A DNA stretch of 64,000 nt from Oryzomicrobium sp. (lineage in GTDB: Bacteria; Pseudomonadota; Gammaproteobacteria; Burkholderiales; Rhodocyclaceae): positions 1-64,000 of the forward strand of contig NZ_JAJTBG010000005.1 of assembly GCF_021287045.1 (NCBI RefSeq). Reading direction: 5' to 3'. Made by a program: the position numbers and the translations under genes. The first letter of the stretch is position 1, and the number at the start of each line of letters is the position of its first letter. Under the pieces are notes generated by a model. It was not told where the DNA came from. It did not search any database and was given only the letters and a program-made list of their open reading frames with translations. This document shows, one piece after another, positions 44,413 to 53,284 of the stretch.

Positions 44413-45891
44413 TCATAAAAGCACGATGTCGTACTGCTCCTGGGAATAGCCCGGCTCGGCCTGGAGCGAGATGGGCTTGCCGATGAAGTCGGAGAGCATG
44501 GCCAGGGACTGGGATTCCTCGTCCAGGTACAGGTCGATCACCGCCGGGGCGGCGATCACCCGGTATTCCCGGGCGTTGAACTGGCGGGCCTCGCGCAGCA
44601 GCTCGCGCAGAATCTCGTAGGTGACGGTGCGCGCCGTCTTCACCTCGCCCCGGCCGCCGCAGGTGGGACAGGGCTCGCACAGCACGTGGGCCAGGGATTC
44701 CCGGGTGCGCTTGCGCGTCATCTCCACCAGGCCCAGAGCGGTGAAGCCATTGACCGTCATGCGCGTGTGGTCCCGGGCCAGGGCCTTGTTGAACTCGGCC
44801 AGCACCGCGTCGCGATGCTCCGGGGTCTCCATGTCGATGAAGTCGATGATGATGATGCCGCCCAGGTTGCGCAGGCGCAGCTGGCGGGCGATGACGTGGG
44901 CCGCTTCCAGATTGGTCTTGAAGATGGTGTCGTCGAAGTTGCGGTGGCCGACGAAGCCGCCGGTGTTCACGTCGATGGTGGTCATGGCCTCGGTCTGGTC
45001 CATGATCAGGTAGCCGCCGGACTTGAGTTCGACCCGCCGGGCCAGAGCCTTCTCGATCTCCTCTTCCACCCCGTGCAGGTCGAACAGGGGCCGTTCGCCG
45101 GTGTAGTGTTCGAGCAGCTCCAGCACCGTGGGGGTGTACACCTCGGCGAACTGGGTGAGCTTCTGGAAGTTCTCCCGGGAGTCGATGACGATGCGCGCCG
45201 TCTCCGGATTGACGAAGTCGCGCAGCACCCGCTGCCCCAGGGACAGTTCCTGGTAGAGCAGGGCCGGCGGCGCGGAACTGCGCGCGGCGTCGCGTATGTC
45301 GCGCCAGATGCGGCGCAGGTACTCGATGTCCCGGGCCAGCTCGTCGTCGGTGGCGCCCTCGGCCATGGTGCGGACGATGAAGCCGCCGGGCTCGTCCTCG
45401 GGCACCAGGCGGGTCAGGCGGCCCTTCAGGGCCAGGCGTTCCTGCTCATCGCCGATGCGCTGGGAAATGCCGATGTGCTTTTCCTGGGGCAGGTACACCA
45501 GCATCCGCCCGGCGATCGAAATCTGGGTAGACAGCCGCGCCCCCTTGGTACCGATCGGGTCCTTGATCACCTGCACCAGCAGGCTCTGGCCCTCGGACAG
45601 GATGCGCTCGATGGGCTTGGCCGCGCCGTGCCCGTGGCCGCTGCCATTCTCCCCGGGCTCCCGGGGCATCAGGATGTCGGCCACGTGCAGGAAGGCGGTG
45701 CGCTCCAGGCCCACGTCGATGAAGGCCGACTGCATCCCCGGCAGGATGCGCACCACCTTGCCCAGGTAGATGTTGCCGACGATGCCGCGGCTGGCGGTGC
45801 GCTCGATGTGCAGTTCCTGCACCACCCCCTGCTGCATCACCGCGACGCGGGTTTCCTGGGGGGTGAAGTTGATGAGGATGTCTTCGGCCAT
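44413..45891 (-). CDS. rng: Ribonuclease G
   Basis: 492 residues of the RNase E/G family: an N-terminal S1 region (GIVGNIYLGKVVRILPGMQS), the 5' sensor and DNase I-like core with metal-binding Asp in TTIDVNTGGFVG and IIIIDFIDME, and the zinc-link in CEPCPTCGGRGE. The length lacks the long C-terminal scaffold of RNase E, so RNase G. It matures the 16S rRNA 5' end and takes part in mRNA decay. In related genomes it often follows maf; here two opposite-strand genes lie between. Confidence 0.95.
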   Translation of the reverse strand: MAEDILINFTPQETRVAVMQQGVVQELHIERTASRGIVGNIYLGKVVRILPGMQSAFIDVGLERTAFLHVADILMPREPGENGSGHGHGAAKPIERILSEGQSLLVQVIKDPIGTKGARLSTQISIAGRMLVYLPQEKHIGISQRIGDEQERLALKGRLTRLVPEDEPGGFIVRTMAEGATDDELARDIEYLRRIWRDIRDAARSSAPPALLYQELSLGQRVLRDFVNPETARIVIDSRENFQKLTQFAEVYTPTVLELLEHYTGERPLFDLHGVEEEIEKALARRVELKSGGYLIMDQTEAMTTIDVNTGGFVGHRNFDDTIFKTNLEAAHVIARQLRLRNLGGIIIIDFIDMETPEHRDAVLAEFNKALARDHTRMTVNGFTALGLVEMTRKRTRESLAHVLCEPCPTCGGRGEVKTARTVTYEILRELLREARQFNAREYRVIAAPAVIDLYLDEESQSLAMLSDFIGKPISLQAEPGYSQEQYDIVLL

Positions 45892-45902
45892 GGTGGGAGC
45901 GG

Positions 45903-45908
45903 TAAAAT
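45903..45908 (+). promoter_or_regulatory. -10 candidate for trhP
   Basis: TAAAAT lies 36 bases before the ATG at 45945, in the 53-base gap between the divergent rng and trhP starts. Confidence 0.35.
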
Positions 45909-45944
45909 TGGTCGGACCGCAGGCGCGGCGCCCCGGATCGGGGA

Positions 45945-47348
45945 ATGCCGCCGGCTGCGGCTTTTGCTTTTCCGGATTCTAACCCAGTGCCCCGCCCCTC
46001 CCCTTCCGCCGCCCTTTCTGCCGCCCCACCCACCACCCGCCGCGCCCCCGAACTGCTGGCCCCCGCCGGCTCCTTGGCCATGGCCGGCACCGCCTTTTCC
46101 TTCGGCGCCGACGCGGTCTATGCCGGCCAGCCGCGCTACAGCCTGCGCACCCGCAACAACGAATTCTCGACCCTGGACGCCCTGTCCCGGGGCATCGCCG
46201 GCGCCCACGCCCAGGGCAAGCGCTTCTACCTGGTGAGCAACGTCATCCCCCACAACGCCAAGGTCAAGACCTACCTGGCGGACCTGGCCGAGGTGGTGGC
46301 GTTGCAGCCCGACGCCCTGATCATGGCCGACCCGGGGCTGATCGCCATGGTGCGCGAGGCCTGGCCCGAGCTGCCGATCCACCTGTCGGTCCAGGCCAAC
46401 ACGGTGAACTACGCGGCGGTGAAGTTCTGGAAGAGCGTCGGCGTCGAACGGGTGATCCTGTCCCGGGAGCTGTCCCTCGACGAGGTGGCGGAAATCCGCC
46501 AGGAATGCCCGGACACCGAGCTGGAAGTGTTCGTGCACGGCGCCCTGTGCATCGCCTACTCGGGCCGCTGCCTGCTCTCGGGCTACTTCAACCACCGGGA
46601 CGCCAACCAGGGCACCTGCACCAACTCCTGCCGCTGGGACTACAAAGTGCTGCCCGGCGAGGAACAGCCCAGCGGCGACGTGGCCCGGCTGCAACCGCCC
46701 CCCGCACCGCCGCCTGCCGCCGCCCCCGCCGGCCAGGTCTGGCTGATCGAGGAAAGCCAGCGCCCCGGCGAGCTGATGCCCATGGAAGAGGACGAGCACG
46801 GCACCTACGTGCTCAACTCCAAGGACCTGCGCGCCATCGAGCACGTTGCCCGGCTGGTGGAGATCGGCGTCGATTCGCTCAAGATCGAGGGCCGCACCAA
46901 GTCGCCCTACTACGTCGCCCGGGTGTGCCAGACCTACCGCCAGGCCATCGACGACGCGGTGGCCGGCCGGCCCTTCGACGCCACCCTGCTGTCCGAGCTG
47001 GAAGGCCTGGCCAACCGGGGTTACACCGGCGGTTTCTACGAACGCCACCCGGACCAGGCCTACCAGAACTACCTGCGCGGCCATTCCGAATCGGACCGCA
47101 GCCTCTACGTCGGCGACGTGGCCGGCTACGATGCGGCCCGGGGCCTGGTCGAGGTGGTGGTGAAGAACCGCTTCGGCCGCGGCGACCGGATCGAAGCGAT
47201 CCACCCCGCCGGCAACCGGGAATTCGTCGTGGAGCGGCTGGAGAACGCCGCCGGCGAGGCCATCGAGGTGGCCCCGGGCAGCGGCCACCGGGTCTGGCTG
47301 CCCCTGCCGGAGGACCTGGCCGGCGCCTTCCTCGCCCGCTTCGTTTAA
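45945..47348 (+). CDS. trhP: U32 family tRNA hydroxylation protein (TrhP/YegQ)
   Basis: 467 residues matching YegQ almost throughout: PELLAPAGSLAMAGTAFSFG, GADAVYAGQPRYSLRTRNNE, HLSVQANTVNYAAVKFW, VFVHGALCIAYSGRCLLSGY, GTCTNSCRWDYKV, DEHGTYVLNSKDLRAI and SLKIEGRTKSPYYVAR. The Cys residues in these motifs are those conserved in U32 proteins and may hold an Fe-S cluster. TrhP makes 5-hydroxyuridine at position 34 of tRNAs using prephenate-derived chemistry. A Pro/Ala-rich insertion sits near residue 250. Start uncertain: ATG 45945, or GTG 45987, which would remove a low-complexity extension. Confidence 0.92.
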   Translation: MPPAAAFAFPDSNPVPRPSPSAALSAAPPTTRRAPELLAPAGSLAMAGTAFSFGADAVYAGQPRYSLRTRNNEFSTLDALSRGIAGAHAQGKRFYLVSNVIPHNAKVKTYLADLAEVVALQPDALIMADPGLIAMVREAWPELPIHLSVQANTVNYAAVKFWKSVGVERVILSRELSLDEVAEIRQECPDTELEVFVHGALCIAYSGRCLLSGYFNHRDANQGTCTNSCRWDYKVLPGEEQPSGDVARLQPPPAPPPAAAPAGQVWLIEESQRPGELMPMEEDEHGTYVLNSKDLRAIEHVARLVEIGVDSLKIEGRTKSPYYVARVCQTYRQAIDDAVAGRPFDATLLSELEGLANRGYTGGFYERHPDQAYQNYLRGHSESDRSLYVGDVAGYDAARGLVEVVVKNRFGRGDRIEAIHPAGNREFVVERLENAAGEAIEVAPGSGHRVWLPLPEDLAGAFLARFV

Positions 47349-47369
47349 GCGGCGGAGCGCGCACCGGCC

Positions 47370-48509
47370 ATGGCCCACCTGCTCGCCGCCATCACCGGCC
47401 ACGGCTTCGGCCACATCGCCCAGACCGGCCCGGTGCTGGCGGCCCTGGCCGAGCGGCTGCCCGGCCTGCGTCTGACCGTGGTCAGCGGGGCACCGGAAGC
47501 CAAGCTGCGCCAGCGCCTGCCGGAAGGCTTCACCCTGATCCCCCGGGCCCTGGACTTCGGCTTCGTCATGGCCGACCCGCTGCGCATCGACGCGCCCGCC
47601 AGCGCCGCCGCCTACCGGGCGCTCCACGCCGACTGGGACGCCCGGGTGGCGGCCGAGGCCGCCTGGCTAGCCGGGCTACCCGGCGGCGCCCCGGACCTGG
47701 TCCTGAGCAACGTGGCCTACCTGCCCCTGGCCGCCGCCGCCCGGGCCGGCATTCCAGCGGTGGCCATGAGTTCGCTCCACTGGGCCGACCTGTTCGCCCA
47801 CACCTTTTGCGATGCCCAGGATGCCGCCTGGGCCGCCCCCATCCACGCCCAGATGGCGGCGGCCTACCGCAGTGCCCGGGCCTTCGTGCAATTGACGCCG
47901 GCCATGCCCATGGCCGACCTGGACAACCGGGTCGTGGTGGGCCCGGTGGCCCGCCTGGGCCGGCGCCGCCGCGACGAATTGGAGCACCTGCTCCCCCCCG
48001 GGCCGGACGGCCACCGGGGGCCGGCGGTGCTGGCCGCCCTGGGCGGCATTCCCCAGCCCGCCGGGCAGATTGCCTTGCAACGCTGGCCCCGCCGCCCCGG
48101 CTGGCGCTGGCTGGTCCATGCCGCCTGGCTGGCGGCCCTGCCGAAGGGCGTGCGGGCCGAGCGATGCGACCTGGTGGCCTACGAGCCGCTGGGCTGGGAT
48201 TTCACCGATCTGCTGGCGTCGGTGGACGCGGTGGTGGGCAAGCCGGGCTACGGCACCTTCGCCGAGGCCGGCTGCAACGGCATCCCCATGCTCTACGTGC
48301 GCCGCCCCGGCTGGATGGAACAGGACGCCCTGATCCCCTGGCTGGCCGCCCACGGCCGCTGCCGGGAGATCGATGAGACGCAACTGCGCGACGGCGACGT
48401 CATCGCCGACCTGGAAGCCCTGTGGCGCCAGCCGACCCCGCAGCCGCCGGCCCCGGAGGGGGCCAATCAGGCAGCCGAACTGCTGGCGGGGATGCTGACG
48501 CGCGGGTGA
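47370..48509 (+). CDS. GT-B-like protein of unknown specificity
   Basis: 379 residues, not a family I can name with certainty. The N-terminus reads LLAAITGHGFGHIAQTGPVL, like the Gly/His-rich first loop of MurG/UGT-type GT-B glycosyltransferases. The C-terminal half has SVDAVVGKPGYGTFAEAGCNGIPMLYVRRPGW, which resembles their donor-binding region. A nucleotide-sugar transferase or related lyase is plausible. It starts 21 bases after trhP and is likely co-transcribed; that neighbour gives no functional clue. Confidence 0.65.
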   Translation: MAHLLAAITGHGFGHIAQTGPVLAALAERLPGLRLTVVSGAPEAKLRQRLPEGFTLIPRALDFGFVMADPLRIDAPASAAAYRALHADWDARVAAEAAWLAGLPGGAPDLVLSNVAYLPLAAAARAGIPAVAMSSLHWADLFAHTFCDAQDAAWAAPIHAQMAAAYRSARAFVQLTPAMPMADLDNRVVVGPVARLGRRRRDELEHLLPPGPDGHRGPAVLAALGGIPQPAGQIALQRWPRRPGWRWLVHAAWLAALPKGVRAERCDLVAYEPLGWDFTDLLASVDAVVGKPGYGTFAEAGCNGIPMLYVRRPGWMEQDALIPWLAAHGRCREIDETQLRDGDVIADLEALWRQPTPQPPAPEGANQAAELLAGMLTRG

Positions 48510-48636
48510 TTCGGGAGTGTGCGAGGCGTGCAATGCGCCTCTGATGATCCCGGCGGGCGCCGGGGCGTATCGCCTGTTGCCGCTATGAAGCCGGCTCCGA
48601 TTCCGGCTCCGCACGACGGGAAACCGCCTGCGACAT

Positions 48637-48734
48637 ATTAATTTTCTTCATGTTTTACAACAGGCGCATCGCCAAACTCTGCGACTGGCGCGGACCTTTG
48701 TTTTCGCTCGACCGGAAACATGAATTTTATTAAT
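48637..48734. repeat. AT-rich interrupted inverted repeat in a convergent gap
   Basis: Arms at 48637-48655 and 48716-48734 match at 15 of 19 positions (ATTAAT-N4-TTCATGTTT). They stand out as an AT-rich patch within the 281-base gap between the 3' ends of the GT-B-like gene and maf. No T-tract-type terminator is obvious. Confidence 0.5.
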
Positions 48735-48790
48735 ACATCACCCTTGCCCGGCACGAGCGGCCGGACCGCGGCCCGGCCCCCCAAGACGCT

Positions 48791-49456
48791 TCAGACGCCC
48801 TCGAAGCCGATGCGACGCAGCAGTTCGCCGGTCTCGAACAGGGGCAGGCCCATGATGCCGGTGTAGCTGCCTTCCATGTGGGCGACGAACAGGGCCGCCC
48901 GGCCCTGGATGCCGTAGCTGCCGGCCTTGTCCAGGGGCTCGCCGGTGGTCACGTAGCGGCGGATTTCGGCGTCGCTCAACTCGCGGAAGCGCACCCGGCT
49001 CTCGGACAGGGCCTCCACCCGCTGGCCCGCCGGGGTGGCCACCACCACCGCGGTGAGCACCCGGTGGGCGCGGCCGGACAAGAGGCGCAGGGTGCGGGCG
49101 GCATCGTCACCGTCCAGGGGCTTGCCCAGGATCTGGCCATCGATTTCCACCGTGGTGTCCGCCGACAGCACCGGCTGGGGCTGCAACTTGCGCCAGCCGA
49201 GGATGCGCAGGCCGTGCTCGGCCTTGGCCCGGGCCACCCGCTGCACGTAGGCCACCGGGTCTTCGCCGGGGTGCGGCGTCTCGTCCACCTCGCCGTCCGC
49301 CCGGGCGCCGGCGCGGAACAGCAGGGTGTCGAAATGGACGCCGATCTGGGTCAAAAGCTCGCGCCGCCGCGGGCTGCGGGAGGCGAGGTAGAGGCGTTGC
49401 GGGGCGTTGATCATGGCGTCGGCGCTTGGGGAATTCATAAGGGTCGGAGTCGGCAT
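48791..49456 (-). CDS. maf: Maf-like nucleotide pyrophosphatase
   Basis: 221 residues of the Maf/HAM1-related family, which hydrolyses non-canonical or modified nucleoside triphosphates (dTTP/UTP or m7GTP, depending on subgroup). Signatures are LYLASRSPRRRELLTQIG, VLSADTTVEIDGQILGKP and DKAGSYGIQGRAALFV. The start is uncertain: in-frame ATGs at 49456, 49438 and 49414; the conserved domain begins soon after 49414. Last gene of the DUF2782-to-maf leftward run. Confidence 0.93.
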   Translation of the reverse strand: MPTPTLMNSPSADAMINAPQRLYLASRSPRRRELLTQIGVHFDTLLFRAGARADGEVDETPHPGEDPVAYVQRVARAKAEHGLRILGWRKLQPQPVLSADTTVEIDGQILGKPLDGDDAARTLRLLSGRAHRVLTAVVVATPAGQRVEALSESRVRFRELSDAEIRRYVTTGEPLDKAGSYGIQGRAALFVAHMEGSYTGIMGLPLFETGELLRRIGFEGV

Positions 49457-49534
49457 GCGGGCGGGGTGCCGCTCACCGCGACGGCGGCCGGACGGCGTGG
49501 CCCCGGGCTCGCCCCGGAGTCGCCATATGTCCGC

Positions 49535-50005
49535 TCATTCCCGGTGGTAGGGATGGCCCTTGATCAGGCTGGCGGCGCGGTACAACTGCTCGGCCAGGAT
49601 CAGACGGGCCATGGCGTGGGGCAGGGTCATGCTGGACAGGCGCAGCAGGCTGTCGGCCCGGGACTTGATCGCCGGGTCCAGCCCGTCGGCGCCACCGATG
49701 ACGAAGGCCAGGTCGCGGCCTTCGTCCATCCAGCGTTCGATGCGCTCGGCGAAGCGGGCCGTGGTCAGGTCGTCGCCGCGCTCGTCCAGGGCGATCAGGC
49801 GGGCGTCCTTGGGCAGGGCGGCCTCGATGCGGGTGCGCTCGGCGGCCATCAGCTGCTCCCGGGTCTTGCCGCCGGCCCGGGGCTCGGGCTTGATTTCCAG
49901 CACCGCCGCCGGCAGTTCCCGAGGCATGCGCTTGAGGTATTCCTGACAGCCGGTTTCGACCCAGCCGGGCATCTTGTGCCCGACGGCGAGAATGTGCAGC
50001 TTCAT
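49535..50005 (-). CDS. rlmH: 23S rRNA (pseudouridine1915-N3)-methyltransferase
   Basis: A 156-residue SPOUT-class methyltransferase that modifies pseudouridine 1915 in helix 69 of 23S rRNA. Start [16 protein letters not shown], the SAM-binding knot [13 protein letters not shown], and the C-terminal [28 protein letters not shown] are diagnostic. It starts 14 bases after rsfS. Confidence 0.97.
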   Translation of the reverse strand: MKLHILAVGHKMPGWVETGCQEYLKRMPRELPAAVLEIKPEPRAGGKTREQLMAAERTRIEAALPKDARLIALDERGDDLTTARFAERIERWMDEGRDLAFVIGGADGLDPAIKSRADSLLRLSSMTLPHAMARLILAEQLYRAASLIKGHPYHRE

Positions 50006-50019
50006 CGCCGCGCCCAGGC

Positions 50020-50400
50020 TCAGGCGGCCTCGGGCGGCTCGACCAGGGGGGAGGCGGTGCGCCGCGGCGGACGGGCGGCCCACAGTTCTTCGAGGGCGTA
50101 GTACTGGCGCACGGCGGGCTGCATGACGTGGACGACGATGTCGCCCAGGTCTACCAGCACCCATTCGCCGCCGCCCTGGCCTTCCACCGAAATCACCTCG
50201 AGGCCGCCTTCCTTGGCCTTTTCCTCGACGTTGCGGGCCAGGGCGTTGACCTGGCGGTTGGAGTCGCCGCTGGCGATGACGATGCGGTCGAACAGGGAGG
50301 TGAGCTTGCTGGTGTCGATCACCTCGATGTCCTTGCCCTTGATGTCTTCGAGGGCGTCGACCACCAGGGCCACGGCGGATTGCAGTTGGGAAGCGTCCAT
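50020..50400 (-). CDS. rsfS: Ribosomal silencing factor RsfS
   Basis: 126 residues with the DUF143/Iojap domain: [38 protein letters not shown] and [18 protein letters not shown]. RsfS binds uL14 and blocks subunit joining in starvation. The ATG at 50400 (MDASQLQS) is preferred over an upstream in-frame start that adds 15 atypical residues. It lies between nadD and rlmH as in most related genomes. Confidence 0.96.
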   Translation of the reverse strand: MDASQLQSAVALVVDALEDIKGKDIEVIDTSKLTSLFDRIVIASGDSNRQVNALARNVEEKAKEGGLEVISVEGQGGGEWVLVDLGDIVVHVMQPAVRQYYALEELWAARPPRRTASPLVEPPEAA

Positions 50401-50481
50401 CAAATCAGTTCTATTGGGGGGAAACAGGTTGTAAAAATCGGGCAACGCGCCGCCAACGGCGGCGAACGGCGGTGCCGCGGG

Positions 50482-51192
50482 CTATTCGGGGCGATAAAGC
50501 CTATTCGCCGCAATATAGTCGATCACGCTCGACGGCAGCAAATAACGCACGCTGCGGGCCTCGCCCAGGCGGGCGCGGATGTCGGTGGCGGAAATCGCCA
50601 GGGGCGCCATGGGCAGAAAGACCAGGCTGCCGGCCGGGCCCTCGCGCAGGGACGCGCTGCCCCCCGGGGCGAGGCGGCGGCCCTCGATCAGCTCGGCCAG
50701 TTCCGCGTCCGCCGGCATGCCTTCGCCGGCGGCCACCTTGGCCGGGTCGAACTGGAAGCCGGGGCGGGTGAGCACCGCCAGGTGGGCCAGTTCGACGATG
50801 TCGCGCCAGCGGTGCCAGCGGGTGAAGCCGAGGAAAGCATCGGCGCCGAGCAGTAGCACCAGGGGGCGGGCGCCTTCCAGGCCGCGCAGGCGCTCCAGGG
50901 TGGTGACGGTGTAGGACGGGGCGTCGGATTCCACCTCGGCGCTGTCCACCGAGAACGCCGGGTTGTCGGCGGTGGCGGCGCGCACCATGGCCAGGCGGTG
51001 GCGGCTGGCCACCCGGGGGCCGGTCCGGTGGGGCGGCTGGCCGGCGGGAATCCAGCGCACCTCGGGCAGGCCGAGCTGCTCCCGGGCCTCCTCGGCCAGG
51101 CGCAGGTGGCCCAGGTGCACCGGATCGAAGGTGCCGCCGAAAATGCCGAGGGGCTGAAAAGGCGCGACTGGCGCGGCGTTCGACGTGGGCAT
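50482..51192 (-). CDS. nadD: Nicotinate-nucleotide adenylyltransferase
   Basis: Adenylates nicotinate mononucleotide in NAD synthesis. 236 residues from the ATG at 51192, with GIFGGTFDPVHLGHLRLAEEA (the HxGH nucleotide motif), LLLGADAFLGFTRWHRW and a C-terminal ISATDIRARLGEARSVRYLLP. An alternative ATG at 51219 would overlap the preceding BPSS1780 gene. First of the nadD-rsfS-rlmH-maf set. Confidence 0.95.
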   Translation of the reverse strand: MPTSNAAPVAPFQPLGIFGGTFDPVHLGHLRLAEEAREQLGLPEVRWIPAGQPPHRTGPRVASRHRLAMVRAATADNPAFSVDSAEVESDAPSYTVTTLERLRGLEGARPLVLLLGADAFLGFTRWHRWRDIVELAHLAVLTRPGFQFDPAKVAAGEGMPADAELAELIEGRRLAPGGSASLREGPAGSLVFLPMAPLAISATDIRARLGEARSVRYLLPSSVIDYIAANRLYRPE

Positions 51193-51205
51193 CGCCAAAG
51201 TCGGC

Positions 51206-52060
51206 TCAGGGCGCAGCATTCGGGCCGTCCTGACCGGAGCCTGGCTCCGGCTCCTGGCGCGGCGCTTCGGCGTCGGGCCGGGGGGGCTGTTCTTCCGCGG
51301 CCTCCTGCCCGTCGTCGGCCTCGACGAAGACGTCCCGGTAGCTCAGGTAGAAGCTGGCGAAGAAGATCGGCGCCATGGCCATCAGGAAGGGCACCGAGAA
51401 CAGCACCGCCAGTCCGGCCTGGTCGGGCAGCAGGCTCACCACCAGGCCGGGCAGTACGCCGCCCACCAGGATCAGGCTCAGGCCATAGACCAGGAAGGCG
51501 CGCCAGTTGCGCAGGCAGGCGAAGAAGCTGAAGAACAGGGCCTTGCCCAGGGAATGGCCGTGCCAGGCCACCAGCTGGGGGGCGTACCAGAAGGCCATGA
51601 ACACCGGCACGTAGATCGCCAGCCCAACCTGGGCGGCGCCGGCCAGCCCGCCCAATTCTTCCGGGTCGGGGCGCACTCCGGTGGTCATCCAGCGCATCAG
51701 GGTGCCGCCGTCGAGCAGGGACACCAGGGACAGCACCAGCAGCGAGGCCAGGAAATTGAGCCCGCCCAGGGCGATCAGGGGCCCCGGCCGCTGGCGCAGC
51801 CCGGCGAACAGCAGGTGCGGCAGGGCGGTATGGCGGGTGTCGATCGTGCGGCAGGCGGTCAGCACCCCAACCGACAGGGCCGGCACCAGCAGGGTGGCGA
51901 CCACGCCGCCGAGCACCGGCACCAGGTTGACCGCGCCGAGGATGAACCAGTAGCCGACCACCATCAGGGCCAGCACTCCCGGGTTGCGGCGGAACAGGGC
52001 GAAGCCTTCGCTCACCCAGCGCCAGCCGCGCGCGGCGGGAACGATGCGGGCGATCAGCAT
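51206..52060 (-). CDS. BPSS1780 family membrane protein (second of tandem pair)
   Basis: 284 residues with about six hydrophobic segments, each half beginning with an amphipathic stretch (WVSEGFALFRRNPGVLALMV). The protein has FWYAPQLVAWHGHSLGKALFFSF and ends the membrane part with FYLSYRDVFVE, followed by an acidic/Pro-rich cytoplasmic tail. The family is of unknown function and frequent in betaproteobacteria. It starts 1 base after the stop of its paralogue. Confidence 0.82.
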   Translation of the reverse strand: MLIARIVPAARGWRWVSEGFALFRRNPGVLALMVVGYWFILGAVNLVPVLGGVVATLLVPALSVGVLTACRTIDTRHTALPHLLFAGLRQRPGPLIALGGLNFLASLLVLSLVSLLDGGTLMRWMTTGVRPDPEELGGLAGAAQVGLAIYVPVFMAFWYAPQLVAWHGHSLGKALFFSFFACLRNWRAFLVYGLSLILVGGVLPGLVVSLLPDQAGLAVLFSVPFLMAMAPIFFASFYLSYRDVFVEADDGQEAAEEQPPRPDAEAPRQEPEPGSGQDGPNAAP

Positions 52061-52061
52061 C

Positions 52062-52817
52062 TCAGGTGCCGAGGAACACGTCCCGGTAGGAGACGTAGAT
52101 CGAGCAGGCGATCACCGGCGCCGCCACCACCAGCCCCAGGCCCAGGGACAGGGCACCGAAGAACAGGATGAGCATGATGAACAGGCCGTAGACCAGGAAG
52201 GCCACGCCGTTGCGGGCCACCGCCTCGAAACTGGCGCGCATGGCGTTGCGGGCGGTCATGTCGTGGAAGTAGGCCAGGGCCGGGGCGTACCACACGGCCA
52301 TGACCAGGGGCACCGAGCTGACCAGGACCACCACGATGGCGAACAGCACCCCGGCCACGGCGATGCCGGTGCCGAGCAGGCCGCCGCCGGCGACAGCCTG
52401 GACCGAGCCGCCAAAGGTGGCGGCCCAGCCGATCAGGATGCCGATGGCGATGATCGCCAGCCAGCCGACCATGAACAGCACGCCGACGCGCAGCACCGGG
52501 GCGTGCTTGGGCGAGAAGGCCGAGAACATGTCGGCCACGTGGGCTTCCTCGCCCCGCTCGATGCGCCGCGCCGCCGCCATCAGGCCGGCCAGCAGCACCG
52601 GCACGAACCAGTGGGCGGCCAGTTCGCCAACCACGGGGAAGATCATCACGCCGACGACGATGACGAAGAACAGGGCGCCCATGGCCAACCACACGCCCGG
52701 CTGGGCGATGAACAGGGCCCAGCCTTCGCGCAGCCAGTCGATGGCGCGGCCGGCGGGCACGACCCGGGATTCGCCTTCGAAGGGCGGGGCGGACAGGGGG
52801 AAATCGGGGGCCGTCAT
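52062..52817 (-). CDS. BPSS1780 family membrane protein (first of tandem pair)
   Basis: 251 residues, a paralogue of the downstream gene: AIDWLREGWALFIAQPGVWLA at the start, AVWYAPALAYFHDMTARNAM near residue 190, and the ending SIYVSYRDVFLGT. About six membrane segments; no catalytic motif seen. The shared WYAPAL and YRDVF motifs define the family. Probably co-translated with its partner as a heteromeric membrane complex (inference). Confidence 0.82.
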   Translation of the reverse strand: MTAPDFPLSAPPFEGESRVVPAGRAIDWLREGWALFIAQPGVWLAMGALFFVIVVGVMIFPVVGELAAHWFVPVLLAGLMAAARRIERGEEAHVADMFSAFSPKHAPVLRVGVLFMVGWLAIIAIGILIGWAATFGGSVQAVAGGGLLGTGIAVAGVLFAIVVVLVSSVPLVMAVWYAPALAYFHDMTARNAMRASFEAVARNGVAFLVYGLFIMLILFFGALSLGLGLVVAAPVIACSIYVSYRDVFLGT

Positions 52818-52942
52818 GGCAGCGGTACTCGCAGAGGAAGGCGCGGGACGCGAAAGGCGAAGCGATAAAAGGAGGGGATGGGTGGCACGTCAACGGGCCG
52901 CGGCGCGACCGGCCAGGCCGCGCCGGCGGACGAGGGGCCGGA

Positions 52943-53284
52943 TCAGAAGGTGCCGATCACCCACATCGGCGGGCGCACCCCGGAATCGAGGGCGTCGCGC
53001 CGGGCGAAGTTGCCGTCGCCCCGGTCGTCGATCAGGTAGTACGGGGGGCCGACCTTGGGCGTCACCTTGACCATGTAGAGGCGGCCCCGGATGCGGTATT
53101 CCTCCACCGTGTCCTCGTCCCGCTTCTTGATGGTCACCTCGGGCTCGATGGCGGCGTCGAAGGGCGCCATCTCCGGGGGCGGGGGCGGCACGTTGGGCAG
53201 GGGGGTGCGGCCGGCAGCGTTCTGGGCGAAGGCCGGGGCGGCGAAGACGAGGCCCAGGAGGGCGGCGGCGAGGGTGCGCTTCAT
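52943..53284 (-). CDS. DUF2782 family exported protein
   Basis: 113 residues: a clear signal peptide (MKRTLAAALLGLVFAAPAFAQ), a Pro-rich linker, and a DUF2782 domain (VTIKKRDEDTVEEYRIRGRL, YMVKVTPKVGPPYYLIDD, ending PPMWVIGTF). The function is unknown; the gene is commonly found near polA in betaproteobacteria. The ATG at 53284 was chosen for the signal peptide; 53293 is an alternative. Confidence 0.85.
   Translation of the reverse strand: MKRTLAAALLGLVFAAPAFAQNAAGRTPLPNVPPPPPEMAPFDAAIEPEVTIKKRDEDTVEEYRIRGRLYMVKVTPKVGPPYYLIDDRGDGNFARRDALDSGVRPPMWVIGTF

Noticed and set aside
48651-48734. A 27-codon ORF (MFYNRRIAKLC...) in the maf gap
   Set aside because: No ribosome site, and it coincides with the inverted repeat; chance is likely.
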